From Nemertoderma westbladi (taxonomy: Eukaryota > Xenacoelomorpha > Nemertodermatida > Nemertodermatidae): 39,832 nucleotides of DNA. Below are positions 30,210 to 39,832 of the stretch, piece by piece (positions within the stretch are counted from its first letter, which is position 1; each line of letters starts with the position of its first letter). A model generated the notes under the pieces. It did not search any database. It was given only the letters and a program-made list of their open reading frames with translations, and was not told the DNA's origin. Where the stretch lies: contig JAUCBJ010005755.1 of assembly GCA_032718475.1 (NCBI GenBank), forward strand, positions 1 to 39,832. Direction: 5' to 3'. The translations under genes and the position numbers were made by a program.

Positions 30210-31385
30210 TAACGGGAGTTGATATTTTCAGGTGCAATGTAATGCCTTACCTAAAAATTTAGAACATTAATATGATTATTTTTCTACCTAATTTCTAATA
30301 ATTGAAATGTGAAACGAATATTCGAAGCTGAGTCTTATCTCAGTGCGTTTAAATGTTACCCTATATTACTTAGTACATTCGATAGGTTTCGTTGTACTTC
30401 TCATAAACTTAGTGCCGGATTAAGCCTCTCTGGTGGCCCTTAGGCACATTTGAGCAATTTCCAGAAATGGCCCGAAAATTTATATTTTTCCACAAACCCT
30501 TTCAAATGAAAAAAGCCACAGAAATAGTGGAAATATTGTGAAAGGAATATATGTTCGTTGGTAAATGTAGCTTGATGAGTAGCATTCACGCACTCACATG
30601 TAGCACTGCGCGCAAATAATCTACGAGAATTAGAGCACTGCGATAGTATGATTTATTTGCAAAAAGTATATTGTTTTAATTCAGAACTGTAACATTATAG
30701 GCGAGACCCAGGCCTAGGCCCATAAGTATTTCGCAATAAATGCGAACCACCTGCCTATAACTGCCTGCTAAATATTGTGTTTAATCTATTAACACAACAT
30801 ATATAACCTTTTCATCAGGTTCTACATTAGGTTCATCAGGTATAAAAAGCGTTATTCCTGTATTCAGTGGAGTTTACAACAAGCAAATATCTGCCAGTTA
30901 TGTTTATAGTTTATATACTTTATACTTACAAAGTACCTTTCCACTGATGATAAAACCAAAAATTTGGCTTTGTTTTTATTGAGAGCGTTTGAGCTGCGGG
31001 ATCAACAGCTGTTGGTTAAGTGTTTAACCAATATCTTTGTCGTACATAATGTCAGTGCAATGTTGTAACCAATATTTTGGCGGTGCCAGGAATGTAAAGA
31101 TTGTTAAATTTCATTGTCAATATTTCTGTGCTAGTGAAATTCTTGTAATTCAATTTATACCAACAATATCCTTTACTGAATTGTTGTAGTAATAGTTATT
31201 AAAGTAACTAATTAGGGTTAATATTTATACGGTAATGTAATTGTCATTAAAAGCGTTGCCTAGCAACGGAGATAAAAAATAAATTTCTAAGGCAGTGATG
31301 AATTTATTACCTTAGTGGTAATAATTTTACATACCGGTAGTGCTATCATTGATAATGTTGGACAGACACAATGATGCGGTTGTGG
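30210..31385. other. Non-coding spacer
   Basis: No gene seen. gtgccggattaagcct ... cccttaggcac (30412-30452) looks like a piece of a dispersed animal repeat. An RFX-type X-box is at 31255-31267. Confidence 0.45.
31255..31267. promoter_or_regulatory. Perfect X-box (RFX-type) palindrome
   Basis: gttgcctagcaac, two GTTGC half-sites separated by 3 bp, the consensus bound by RFX factors upstream of ciliary genes in animals. No gene start is visible close by, so the target, if any, is unknown. Confidence 0.4.
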
Positions 31386-32604
31386 TTAACCCTATTAAAC
31401 CCCGGGGCGGTCAATATGACCCCCCGTGGTTTTTTTATTATAATTCTGAAACAAACGCAGTTGGGAATCTGAAATTTTATGACTTTCCTAAAAATTTATT
31501 GTCTTCCTAGTAGTGAAAACCGTTTTCATAAATATTTGGTAGTTTTCGAGTTATAGCACCATTTTTTAACCCTACTTTTGGCACTTTTTTTTGAGACGTT
31601 TTTTGAAAATAATTTTGAAAATCCATTCAATAGATAAAATTTCTTGTGACAATTTATTTCTTGCGTTTTAGAGGTTTATGACTGTTCTGAATTCAATGGA
31701 ACATATAATTATCGAACTAGACATCTCAAACTTGTATTTTTCGGAAGTGGGTGCAAAATGTGGTGCTAGCACCAAATTTTGAAAACCATCGAATATATAA
31801 ATTGATTGTGTCACCTTGTTTCTTGCGTTGTACGTGTTTGAGAGGGTTCTGAATTCAATGGAATCAGTAAAAATTTCATAAGAGTTTTCAAACTTGTATT
31901 TTTCGCCGGTGGGTGAAAATTGTTGTGCCAGCACCAAAGTTTGGAAAATAAGCAAATTGATCAGCAGATAGTATCATCTTGTTTCTTGCGTTATACGGGT
32001 TTATGAGGGTCCTAAATCCGATGGAATCAATAAAAACAGCACTGGACATCGCAAACTTGTACTTTTTGGTGATTGGTACGAAATTTGGTGCTAGCACCAA
32101 AATTTGCCAAATTACGCCGAAAAATACAAGTAGCAATGATCTGGCATATTAGAAATGTATTCCATTAGAATCAGCGCCCTAGAAAACCTGAAAATGTGAA
32201 TTTATAGCATCGTATTTATAAGTGAATTAAAAATTTTGTGTTCTAACTGAAAAGTGCTGGTTACTTGTTTTTTTCATTTTTTTCCTGCGCAGAGAGGACT
32301 AAACAGCCATATATAGTAATCATATCATTTTTAAATATTTTCCAATGTATTTATTTTGCGCCCCAGAAAACCTGTATTGAAAAACAATTAGCCGAAAAAT
32401 GTAACTTTCAAATTTTGTGAACATTGTGCACTACTTGTAATTTTGGTGCTGCAATATAACAACCCCAGTACATTTTTTCAATTTTTTTTTTTTAGTTCGG
32501 ATCCACCCCCCCCCCCCCGGGGGGGGGGGGTGGTGGTGGTGAATATGACCGCCCCCCCCCCGGTATTTGTACAACATTTTATAGACCTGTACTAATAGGG
32601 TTAA
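31386..32604. mobile_element. piggyBac-type non-autonomous element, TTAA target
   Basis: ttaa|ccctatta at 31386-31397 and taataggg|ttaa at 32593-32604: 8-bp terminal inverted repeats with TTAA duplications, the piggyBac hallmark. A second block, ggggcggtcaatatga near the left end, recurs inverted as gaatatgaccgcccc near the right end (32541-32560). The interior has 162-bp tandem repeats, a C/G homopolymer block (32503-32560) and no transposase. Confidence 0.82.
31640..32130 (-). repeat. 162-bp tandem repeat, three copies, open on the minus strand
   Basis: ttctgaattcaatggaa recurs at about 31685, 31847 and (diverged) 32010. Each copy carries cttgtattttt and ggtgctagcaccaaa. On the minus strand the copies read similar peptides (LVLAPxFxPTxEKYKF ... 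IEFRT) in two overlapping frames, and 162 is divisible by 3. Confidence 0.8.
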
Positions 32605-33008
32605 ATCTTTAACTAATCTGGAGCCGAAGACTCAAGTTTATTACATTCATGCAATTAGCGCATCGGTATTCCAAGTGTATGCTTACCATACACAGTGACT
32701 TCTCACGACCATAGGGCAGGTGAGGTGTTTCAATACATGCCAAAGGGCTTCATGTACTTTCCACAATATTCCAGAAGAAGAGGTCGGATCCGTAGTGGCA
32801 GGATGTAATAAATTCAGTTTGAGTATATTCTTTTATTTAATTCAACTTTAAAATTTCAAATTTGCTAATACTAATAATAAACAATATGATGGGGAATGCT
32901 ACACCGGGGAATGAGAAATACAAACAAATTTTATAATAAATTTAAAAATTGTTAAATAGTTCTGCAACGGGTGTTAGTAGTGAACGTAACAGTTGGATTT
33001 GGTTAGGA
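32605..33008. other. Non-coding spacer
   Basis: Nothing recognised. Confidence 0.4.
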
Positions 33009-33296
33009 TTATGGAGGTATCAGCGACTTGATGTACCGTACTGCCGAGTTTCTTGCCGAGGTTGACCCCCGGAGACATATGAGGCTGGCTAGAAGGACCG
33101 GAAAACTCACCAATAAATTAATAATGTAAAACGTATTACCACCACCTGACAGGTCAAACACAATTTTAGTTTCAGATTGCCACACGTCGCGAAGCTCAGA
33201 CCACAAACAGTTAGAAAGAATTGAACAAGCGGTAGTCTGGTAGTCTGTGGCTTCAAAGTGCACCCAAGGAGCATGGTGTTTCTTAAAAAATCGCAT
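33009..33296 (-). CDS. Unidentified open frame, possibly a first exon
   Basis: ATG at 33296, MRFFKKHHAPWVHFEATDYQ. It stays protein-like through SILSNCLWSELRDVW and KIVFDLSGG, after which the minus strand reads ggtggtggtaatacg, a usable 5' splice site. The rest, to 33009, looks less like protein. I do not recognise the family. Confidence 0.25.
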   Translation of the reverse strand: MRFFKKHHAPWVHFEATDYQTTACSILSNCLWSELRDVWQSETKIVFDLSGGGNTFYIINLLVSFPVLLASLICLRGSTSARNSAVRYIKSLIPP

Positions 33297-33550
33297 TAAG
33301 TGACTTCAAGAACATTGTTTGTACTTGGGACTTTAACCATGTTACCTCCAAACAAATTAGAGGAGCTTTTCCACCCATTGTTCCTGGAAATAGTTTATTG
33401 ATAACTCCTTATTATATCCTTATTTCGGATCCTTGTGCTTTCAACGAAGATCGGTGTGAATGTCCTTATCCACAGAACGAATGTGACCTGTTCGTTCTCA
33501 AATATATAGCGCCTACAAAAATAATAAAAAATAATAATTATGTTTTCTGA
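33287..33550 (+). other. Unidentified cysteine-containing open stretch
   Basis: 87 codons open on plus without ATG near the start. VCTWDFNHVTSKQIRG and GAFPPIVPGNSLL are followed by DPCAFNEDRCECPYPQNEC, a cysteine spacing seen in extracellular modules. It ends in low-complexity KIIKNNNYVF and a stop. It may be a last exon or a gene relic. No family assigned. Confidence 0.3.
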
Positions 33551-33910
33551 ATGATATTTCTGAAAGCTGAGCGAGAATAATGAAAAGCAGAGGGGGAATG
33601 TAACATATATTGTACTTGATCAGACTATACATTCACCACCAGAAGTGTGCACCACCTGCCTTTCCTAGATCTCCCGAGCATCTTGAGATCAACGGATCAA
33701 CCACATAAATCTCCAATTACCACGCATTAAAGTTTGTAGAGTCGCCTTACGATGCCAATAGATCAATAGATTCGGATTATGTGTTTATGGCTTATGTGTA
33801 TGGGGGTGTGTGTGTTTGGGGGGGGGGGGGGGTGAGTATGTTTATGTATGTTTGTATGTATGTTATTGGGTGGGGTATGTGTATGTTTAATTATGAATAA
33901 AATTATAAAG
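33551..33910. other. Non-coding spacer with TG/G-rich tract
   Basis: gtatg/gtgtgt words and a run of about 14 G around 33820-33832 precede the LINE. Confidence 0.45.
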
Positions 33911-35095
33911 GAGCCCATTTTGGCACTTAGAAGGATAATTGAAGAATTATCAAAAAAGAAAGACAGGCATCTGACATCTTTGTTGACTTCTTCAAGGCCT
34001 TTGATTCAGTCTCTCGCTCATGTATGTTCAGCATAATTTCATTATATGGGATTCCTGATGAAATTATTGCAGCAATCAGATCATATACGATGGTTCGACA
34101 ACATTTGTGTCTACTGTTGACGATGACACAGAACCATTTTAAGTGTTATGGGGCGTCTTCCAGGGAGACACGCTTGCACCATTCTTGTTCATAATTGTGT
34201 TTGACTATGTTCTACGCATGTCCTTAGATCATCATAATGATGATGGGGTGATGATAACTCCACCTACTGGCTCCAGAAGTCGAGGAAATCCTGCCAAATA
34301 CCTAACTGATCTAGACTTTGCTGATGACTTAGGAGTACTCTCAGAATCACTAGAGGGAGCCCAACGGCTCCTCAGCTCATTAGAACATGCTGCTTCTAGT
34401 GTTGGTCTTTTTATTAACTCCAGAAAGACCAAAATTTTGACAGTTATCTTTGAAAGTCCTCAGCAAGTCTCTGATCGGATGAGCATAAGCTCAAAGGATG
34501 GTATGCTTGAGCATGTGGACGACTTCTGTTCCCCGGGATCATGGATCCGGAAGTCAGGTGAGGACCTTCGAATACATAACGGAAAGGCATGGGCAGCCTT
34601 GAATAGGCTTTCCAGGATTTGGAAGTCACCGAGAATTAATCGGAAACTTAAGGTGCGATTATTTAGAGCAGCTGTAGTTCCAGTACTCCTCTATGGGAGT
34701 CCATGCTGGGCTCTAACTGCTGAGGACACCAAATCTCTGGATGGCACATTCACAAGAATGCTACGCCGGGTTCATTGTGTCAAGTACAATGCACACATCT
34801 CCAACCAGAACTACATAACATTGGAGGTGTCTCATTGGTTCCCCCAAGCTTGACACTAGAACAAAATCGCCTCCGCTTTGCAGGACATTGCTTTCGCCGT
34901 GAGGACCAGCCAGTGCATAATCTTGTACTTTGGCAGCCTCATGGAGTGAATACGCATGGTGGTCAGCCCGTTACTTTCTTCAGACGCATCTTAAAGGACA
35001 CTGGCCTTGAAGATGCGGATGATCTAGCAAATGTCATGGGTGATAGGGAGTTGTGGTGGCGCAATTTTGTCGACAAGCCGGCACAGCATTCTTAA
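33911..35095 (+). pseudogene. Frameshifted reverse transcriptase of LINE copy 2
   Basis: Reads EPILALRRIIEELSKKKDRH in one frame (to 34036). A second frame covers 34143-34853 with LDFADDLGVLSES and thumb motifs. A third covers 34775-35095 with LRFAGHCFRRED and the C-terminus. Relative to copy 1 there are small deletions near 33975 and 34080, a stop at about 34141, and another frame change near 34805. Not functional. Confidence 0.88.
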
Positions 35096-35136
35096 AAATG
35101 CAGCTGCAATGCAGCATGCCGATCCTAGTAGTAGTA
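33911..35136 (+). mobile_element. 5'-truncated RTE-like LINE, copy 2
   Basis: Begins at gagcccattttggcactt, inside the RT-coding sequence shared with copy 1 (14184-15544), and ends gatcctagtagtagta at 35121-35136, the same tail. It is nearly identical to copy 1 over its length. The flanks tatgaataaaattataaagg (33892-33911) and tatgaagaaaagatagaatg (from 35135) may be a diverged target duplication. Confidence 0.9.
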
Positions 35137-35771
35137 TGAAGAAAAGATAGAATGGTGAGCGAGTATGGTGTCAGTTTTCTACACAATAAGAGCGCACTTT
35201 AGATACAATTCTTCACAAAGAAAGGGGTATGAAATAAGTTAATGTTGTTGACGCCACACAATGATGGCTCATTAAACATTATAGTGATGTATAGAGTGAA
35301 TGTTATGTTCTATAATAATAACCCGTAATCATCCATAATCGTTGTATGAGATCGTTTATAGAGCTGTAAGGGCTGGTGCAGTAAATACACACACAGCACC
35401 ATAGTCAAAGGAAATGGGTGTGAGAAATGAGTTAATCATGTATTTAATCGATGTTGCCACCATATTGCCACTATGTCGTGCGTCATTTTACATTATATAT
35501 GTTCACTTTATTTTATAAATGAGCGTTTAATATTATGGCCCGATTATAAAAGTAACTAGGTGCAAAACTAGAAAGATTTGACCTGCTACTACTACTATTA
35601 AATCGAGCGAGCTGGGACAGTTGAAATTAGGCCTTCCACATTAGACCTTGCTGGCTTCCCGATTACAATAACAATTTAATAATTTCGGTAATTTCGTTTC
35701 TTCCACTTAAAATCGATATATTATGTTATGATGTAATATTATGGTTATTTATGTTCATAAATGGATAATGA
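35137..35771. other. Non-coding spacer
   Basis: AT-rich. No gene or clear repeat. Confidence 0.4.
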
Positions 35772-35865
35772 GGAAGCACGTCACTGGGGGTTGAACCAGC
35801 GCTATACGTACGTTTTAACCTATCAGTACGCATCAGTAGCGCTAACCAGTTTAGCCACTTGCCCC
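35772..35865 (-). repeat. tRNA-like sequence, probably SINE head or tRNA relic
   Basis: On the minus strand GGGGCAAGTGGCTAAACTGG gives an A-box (tggctaaactgg, 35857-35846) and ggttcaaccccc (35797-35786) a B-box. The spacing (about 50 nt) is slightly long and the 3' end does not pair with the ggggcaa 5' end, so a functional tRNA is unlikely. Confidence 0.5.
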
Positions 35866-36287
35866 TGACACTTACTCTCTTATCTAATCAACTTATATTG
35901 AACAGGCAGTCTTAAGTTGCATATCCAGTTGCAATAACAGCTCAACTCCAATGCATCACATGTCAGAGCCGGACGTCCACGGGAACACCTACTTCTGATT
36001 GGTTGATTGATTGATACAGAAATACAGATAAATAGGAAGCATCTATATGAAAAGGATAGACCTATGAGGCGGAGCCTCGTTTCCATAGGGGTCCTAAATG
36101 TAATAACGTAGGTAGGCCTATTAATTGTACGAATGCTTCAGAAATATGTAGTTCCAGTAAAATAATATTCCTATAGTAAATTAAATTAAAAATAGACCAT
36201 TAAAAAGTTGGACTACAATTAAATTATTGTAGCAATAGCCTAAAATGGAAATGCTGTATGATAATAATCAAAAATATGTCATTATAA
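35866..36287. other. Non-coding spacer
   Basis: Nothing recognised. Confidence 0.4.
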
Positions 36288-37970
36288 TTAAAAATAAATT
36301 ATCATGGTCAGGGAACGAATGAAGTCGAGTTTTGTTGTTTCCGTTCCTGTAAGCGGTATTTCTTCAGTCGATGGATAAATTATACAACCATAGGCGCATT
36401 TATTATATATAGTATGTGGCAGTTTGTTCCAGTTTGTTCTGTCATTGCCAGAAGAGTGGATCTGGTATGAACTCGTCTTTACTTCTTCAGAGCCCCACTG
36501 AATCGGAGATTGCATTGTAATATGTAGAGTAGTTGATAAAGGTGCTATTGTAACAGAAAACTCGGCATTTGTCATGTTTTGTTTAGGGCTGCCCTTAGTT
36601 TGTCTTGTGTAACAACCATAAACTACGAGCCCTGAGTGTATCTCTAGTTGAATATCGACCTCCCCTTCGTTTACCTTCCGGGCCGGCCTGGTGTTGGAAA
36701 GACCTGTCGAGGGTTTGGATGGACCCCAGAGGAGTGTCATAAACAAAGAATGGTTTTGTAGTTTGCGTTGTATATTGATCTCCGATAACAACTAGTCACA
36801 CCACCAACTAAGTCCACTGATAATAACGTACTTCCCCAAATAATACCAATAAAGTTATCTCAACTACGTTGAAGACAATGTACTTACTAATAACACCAAT
36901 AAGTCAAATACACCAATAGGGGTTTGGTGATATTTGATGTAGAAACCTACACATAGGGAATGAATCTACATCAAATGCCATCATCAATAAATACATCAAT
37001 AATACCAACATCTGGTTAATCTATGGTTAACACGTTACTCATCTCTATACTAATGCTCGAAGTACCCATGTTGCTGTTTACTTTACTTAAGCAAACTGGA
37101 ACCGTCTTTAGGATTCTTGAGTTCTTTATTATCCAATACCTTGACGTGAAGTACAATATGTTATATGATATTACCTTTCCACTTCCCATTCCCCACAATG
37201 GATTGGTTGACACTACAAGGGCTTCCCCCATGGTCATGATATATTTAAGATTCTTCTTAAACTTTAATGGTTCCTGCACGATATTAATGTCGTATCTTCC
37301 AGTACTATATATTCCTGCTGAGTTGTGGTCAAGCCCACTTACGACCATCTCCATTTCTTCCATGCCTTTGGATGTTTGTTTACATCTTCTGTCTTTCGTC
37401 CAAACAGTATCTCGATGCTTCCTTTGAGGTCCGCCGCGTGCGTTCGATGATTCCTATACCATATAATGATCCTTACGATTCCATTGCAGCTGAACATAAT
37501 ACTTGAGAATCCAATGTTGCACCTTGGTACCCGCTCAGGGGCTCATTAATATCCTTCGTGATATCCAAACCATACAAAACGTACGTCTTATTGAGAATGA
37601 GATGCATACCTCCTGTGGTAGTCTGACTATCTACTTCGAGTTGTCCTCTATATCAGCTTTTGTTACGTTGAAGATATATATGTCCCCATCGATATTCGAT
37701 ATATGTAGGAACTGCGTTTCTCCTAATTCTTTAAGTATTCATTAATAGGAAACCTGTAATTTTAACATGTTTCATGAATGTTGTCCATTGTTTACATGTC
37801 AGGTTCTTTAGTGTCTCTCCTTGTTTAAGATGTAAGTGCATCTTTGCCTTTACCACCTTCTTTAACCCTGGTGTACCATAACTTGTTGGCTTGTGGGCCG
37901 TCCAGAACTTCTTCTGTAGCGCTGCAACTCCTTCGTGCTTAACTATCATTATTGGTTTAGATAAACTCAT
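36288..37970 (-). pseudogene. Decayed coding region of unknown family
   Basis: Protein-like stretches follow one another on the minus strand in changing frames: 37970-37731 (MSLSKPIMIVKHEGVAALQK...), about 37738-37630 (ETQFLHISNIDGDIYIFNVT), about 37600-37470 (TYVLYGLDITKDINEPLSG), 37363-37016 (DHNSAGIYSTGRYDINI, then NPLWGMGSGKVISYNILYF), and 36791-36288 (EVDIQLEIHSGLVVYGCY, IAPLSTTLHITMQSPIQW). Stops and frameshifts separate them. The last part is rich in alternating hydrophobic/polar beta-strand patterns. I cannot assign a family. A viral, transposon or host origin are all possible. Confidence 0.4.
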
Positions 37971-38308
37971 CTTAATATCTATGCCTCTCTATAGGGCTAT
38001 GTCATTGTAAACTCTCTAACCACTATATAGGGTCCCTTCTGTAAATATTCGAATGTATTATTTTTGTAATAAATTATTTTTGATTAACGATATAATATTC
38101 AGTATTATCAGTAAAGTTTATTATAATCTTACTATCCGAAGGATAAAGAAAACAATGCATAATATTAGTAGAGTTATTATCAACCTACTATCCTAATCCT
38201 AATCAAATATTAGTTATTGTCAACTCTCTATCCTAGAGCCTTAAAATGTTTCAAATTGTAAATTTTTCCGTTAAGATAATTAATTTCTAGACTTCATATC
38301 ATGACAGA
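37971..38308. other. AT-rich spacer
   Basis: Imperfect repeats of tattatcaacctactatcctaa type between 38105 and 38235. No gene. Confidence 0.4.
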
Positions 38309-38527
38309 ATGATACAGGAATATCTTGTAATAGAATCAGAATACAGACTGAGGCCAGACGTCAACTGGTTGTTGCGAAACTTAGTCTTTCTTGCCTCAGG
38401 ATCCCGACTTTTGCCAGACTACATGTGTATCAGTTTGGTTAGATTTCTTCGAGGATTGGCCGAGTTATTAACGTTGAAATATTGCATGAAAGATCAAAAG
38501 ATAAACAGAGCTAAAGATTCAGATTGA
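38309..38527 (+). CDS. Short unidentified open frame
   Basis: 72 codons, MIQEYLVIESEYRLRPDVNW to KDQKINRAKDSD. It looks somewhat protein-like (Leu/Arg-rich helical middle), but there is no family match and no supporting context. Confidence 0.2.
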   Translation: MIQEYLVIESEYRLRPDVNWLLRNLVFLASGSRLLPDYMCISLVRFLRGLAELLTLKYCMKDQKINRAKDSD

Positions 38528-39230
38528 CAGACACACAGGTTGTGGTAGTGGTACCCCTATGCTAAGCTCGCTTATTTTCGTGGCTCGCCCCACATTATTC
38601 AATATGTTGTTCAAAATATGTCATGTCATCCATCAGGTATTGTATTATACCGGGACAGTGTAATTAAAACACAATACTAAAAGCATTCTGCTCCTAAGTT
38701 GCCCATGCCCAATAAAGAAAGGCACTTTCTCTAGGGAAATAAACTGCATTTCATCTAACATAATGCAATACATAATATATACGGCGGTTTAGTCCACCTC
38801 GTAGTGTCAAAAAGATCATTCAGGACAACTTAAATTCTGGGGATCAAGTCTAGCTTTTGAATTTATCTGATTATTCAGACGCCAACATCGACATTAATAA
38901 TTTTTGTATTAATTCTTCGCCTCTAATAATATCAGCAACCACTACATGAAAACTACAGAAGCATTGAGAAAATGTTAATTTATCAGATTACAACTCTCAG
39001 GTACACTTCTTAAATCTTCAGTCTGATACTATTTACACATCGTTTGCAGACATCATAAATAGTGCTTGACTATAACTTGGTGAGAGCTTTTATATTAGTT
39101 GCTGCCGTTCTATGACATATGTTGCAAAAAATATATGGTCTTCTTGGATTAACAAAAGCCACCTCTAGAAGCAACCTGTATCTATGGGATGAGGAGGAGT
39201 TAGGGACCCTCTAGACCTAAGGCCCGCCGC
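38528..39230. other. Non-coding spacer
   Basis: Nothing recognised. Confidence 0.4.
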
Positions 39231-39353
39231 ACACTAGAGATGCAAGATGCAAAAAAGGACATCCTCGATGTTCTATTTATTGCATCTTGCATCTCGAATT
39301 ATAGAATACATGGTAGACTTTGGGAGGCCGAACACTAGAGATGCAAGATGCAA
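39231..39353. repeat. Hairpin plus 22-bp direct repeat
   Basis: gagatgcaagatgcaa (39237-39252) pairs perfectly with ttgcatcttgcatctc (39280-39295), giving a 16-bp stem and 27-nt loop. The 22-mer at 39231-39252, starting acactagagatgcaag, recurs exactly at 39332-39353. Confidence 0.88.
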
Positions 39354-39582
39354 GATACATTCTTTGAAATTTACATTTAAATAATCCAAGTAATATTAGT
39401 GTGTGTTGCCACCCAATATTATATTATACTGTACCTCAGTGTGATTAGCAGAATTTCTTTCGCTCCAATCGTTTTTCTAAACTTGGTGCTACACTTTCGG
39501 ATGTTTCCATCAATTAGGGTCAAAACTGCACCAAAAATGTACCAAAGGACATGCGAGTATAACTCGCAAATAGAGATTTGAT
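39354..39582. other. Spacer left of the LINE fragment
   Basis: Nothing recognised. Confidence 0.35.
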
Positions 39583-39832
39583 ATTTCACAAATTCCTCAT
39601 CACCAGGAATCACATATGCTGCAAGAATGCTGAACATACATGATTGTGGGTAAGAATCGAAGGCCTTAAAGAAATCAGTAAAGTCAACAGCTTGATATCT
39701 GTCTTGTTGACAATCTTCAATTATACTTCAATGTGCCAGATTGGCCTCCATGGACCCATACCTTTACGAAACCCATCCTGGTTCCCACGAAACTCTCTCT
39801 CTATACAGGATCTCTGATTCAATTCCATATAC
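39583..39832 (-). pseudogene. Diverged RTE-like reverse transcriptase fragment, copy 3
   Basis: The minus strand parallels copy 1 at 15500-15265: GMGPWRP..., AVDFTDFFKAFDS (motif A), CMFSILAAYVIPGDEE (compare RMFSILSLYGIPDEI). Many substitutions and small indels are present. It runs off the right edge. It belongs to an older or related subfamily. Confidence 0.75.

Noticed and set aside
37023-37427. 134-codon plus-strand hydrophobic frame
   Set aside because: The minus strand in the same place reads more protein-like and fits the neighbouring minus-strand segments. The plus frame is probably its shadow.

Overview
The window is nuclear DNA of an animal. It has an intact gene for mitochondrial ribosomal protein L4, one exon of a DUF1399 (GRDP-like) gene, several non-LTR retrotransposon fragments, a full-length BEL/Pao-type LTR element and a piggyBac-type element. 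It is AT-rich, very repeat-rich and rich in the palindromes taggccta and taccggta. A marine invertebrate seems likely, but the sequence does not fix the phylum. Real host genes cover under 5 percent of the window.

Layout. Positions 1-3240 are an 18-bp minisatellite that runs off the left edge. The first coding exon of a GRDP-like gene (minus strand, 4130-4534) follows, with a MITE-like inverted repeat in or beside its first intron. Positions 4801-9215 hold an ~84-bp tandem repeat split by a 3.9-kb foldback-like element (5179-9099). The long inverted arms of this element are built of 10-bp tandem repeats, and its left arm carries a 5'-truncated LINE. Two small inverted-repeat elements follow. 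MRPL4 (minus, 11053-12048) is intronless, and 372 bp upstream of its start lies a perfect 182-copy GTGGGT array (12420-13511). Positions 14078-15894 are a 223-bp tandem duplication, one copy of which was split by an RTE-like LINE with a 10-bp target duplication.

The largest object is a 12,136-bp LTR retrotransposon on the minus strand (18069-30204). It has 1,245-bp LTRs with no difference that I could see and a 5-bp target duplication (gtgtg). Its one long ORF encodes Gag and aspartic protease, then jumps in frame to a short segment that normally follows RNase H. Reverse transcriptase, RNase H and integrase are missing, so the element must move in trans. Next to the 3' LTR lies a decayed second coding region for a zinc-binding, basic protein that I cannot identify.

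The most notable signal is at this element's priming site. The 15 nt directly after the 5' LTR are perfectly complementary to 15 nt inside the LTR, and a TATA-like box lies about 27 bp upstream of the point where a transcript beginning with those 15 nt would start. This is the geometry of Tf1-type self-priming. The LTR-end/primer-site junction is also repeated five times in tandem in the leader.

To the right are a piggyBac-type non-autonomous element with TTAA ends and in-frame 162-bp repeats, unidentified short ORFs, a second frameshifted RTE-like LINE, a tRNA-like (SINE) relic, a badly broken minus-strand coding region of unknown family (36288-37970), a hairpin with a 16-bp stem, and a third, diverged LINE fragment at the right edge.
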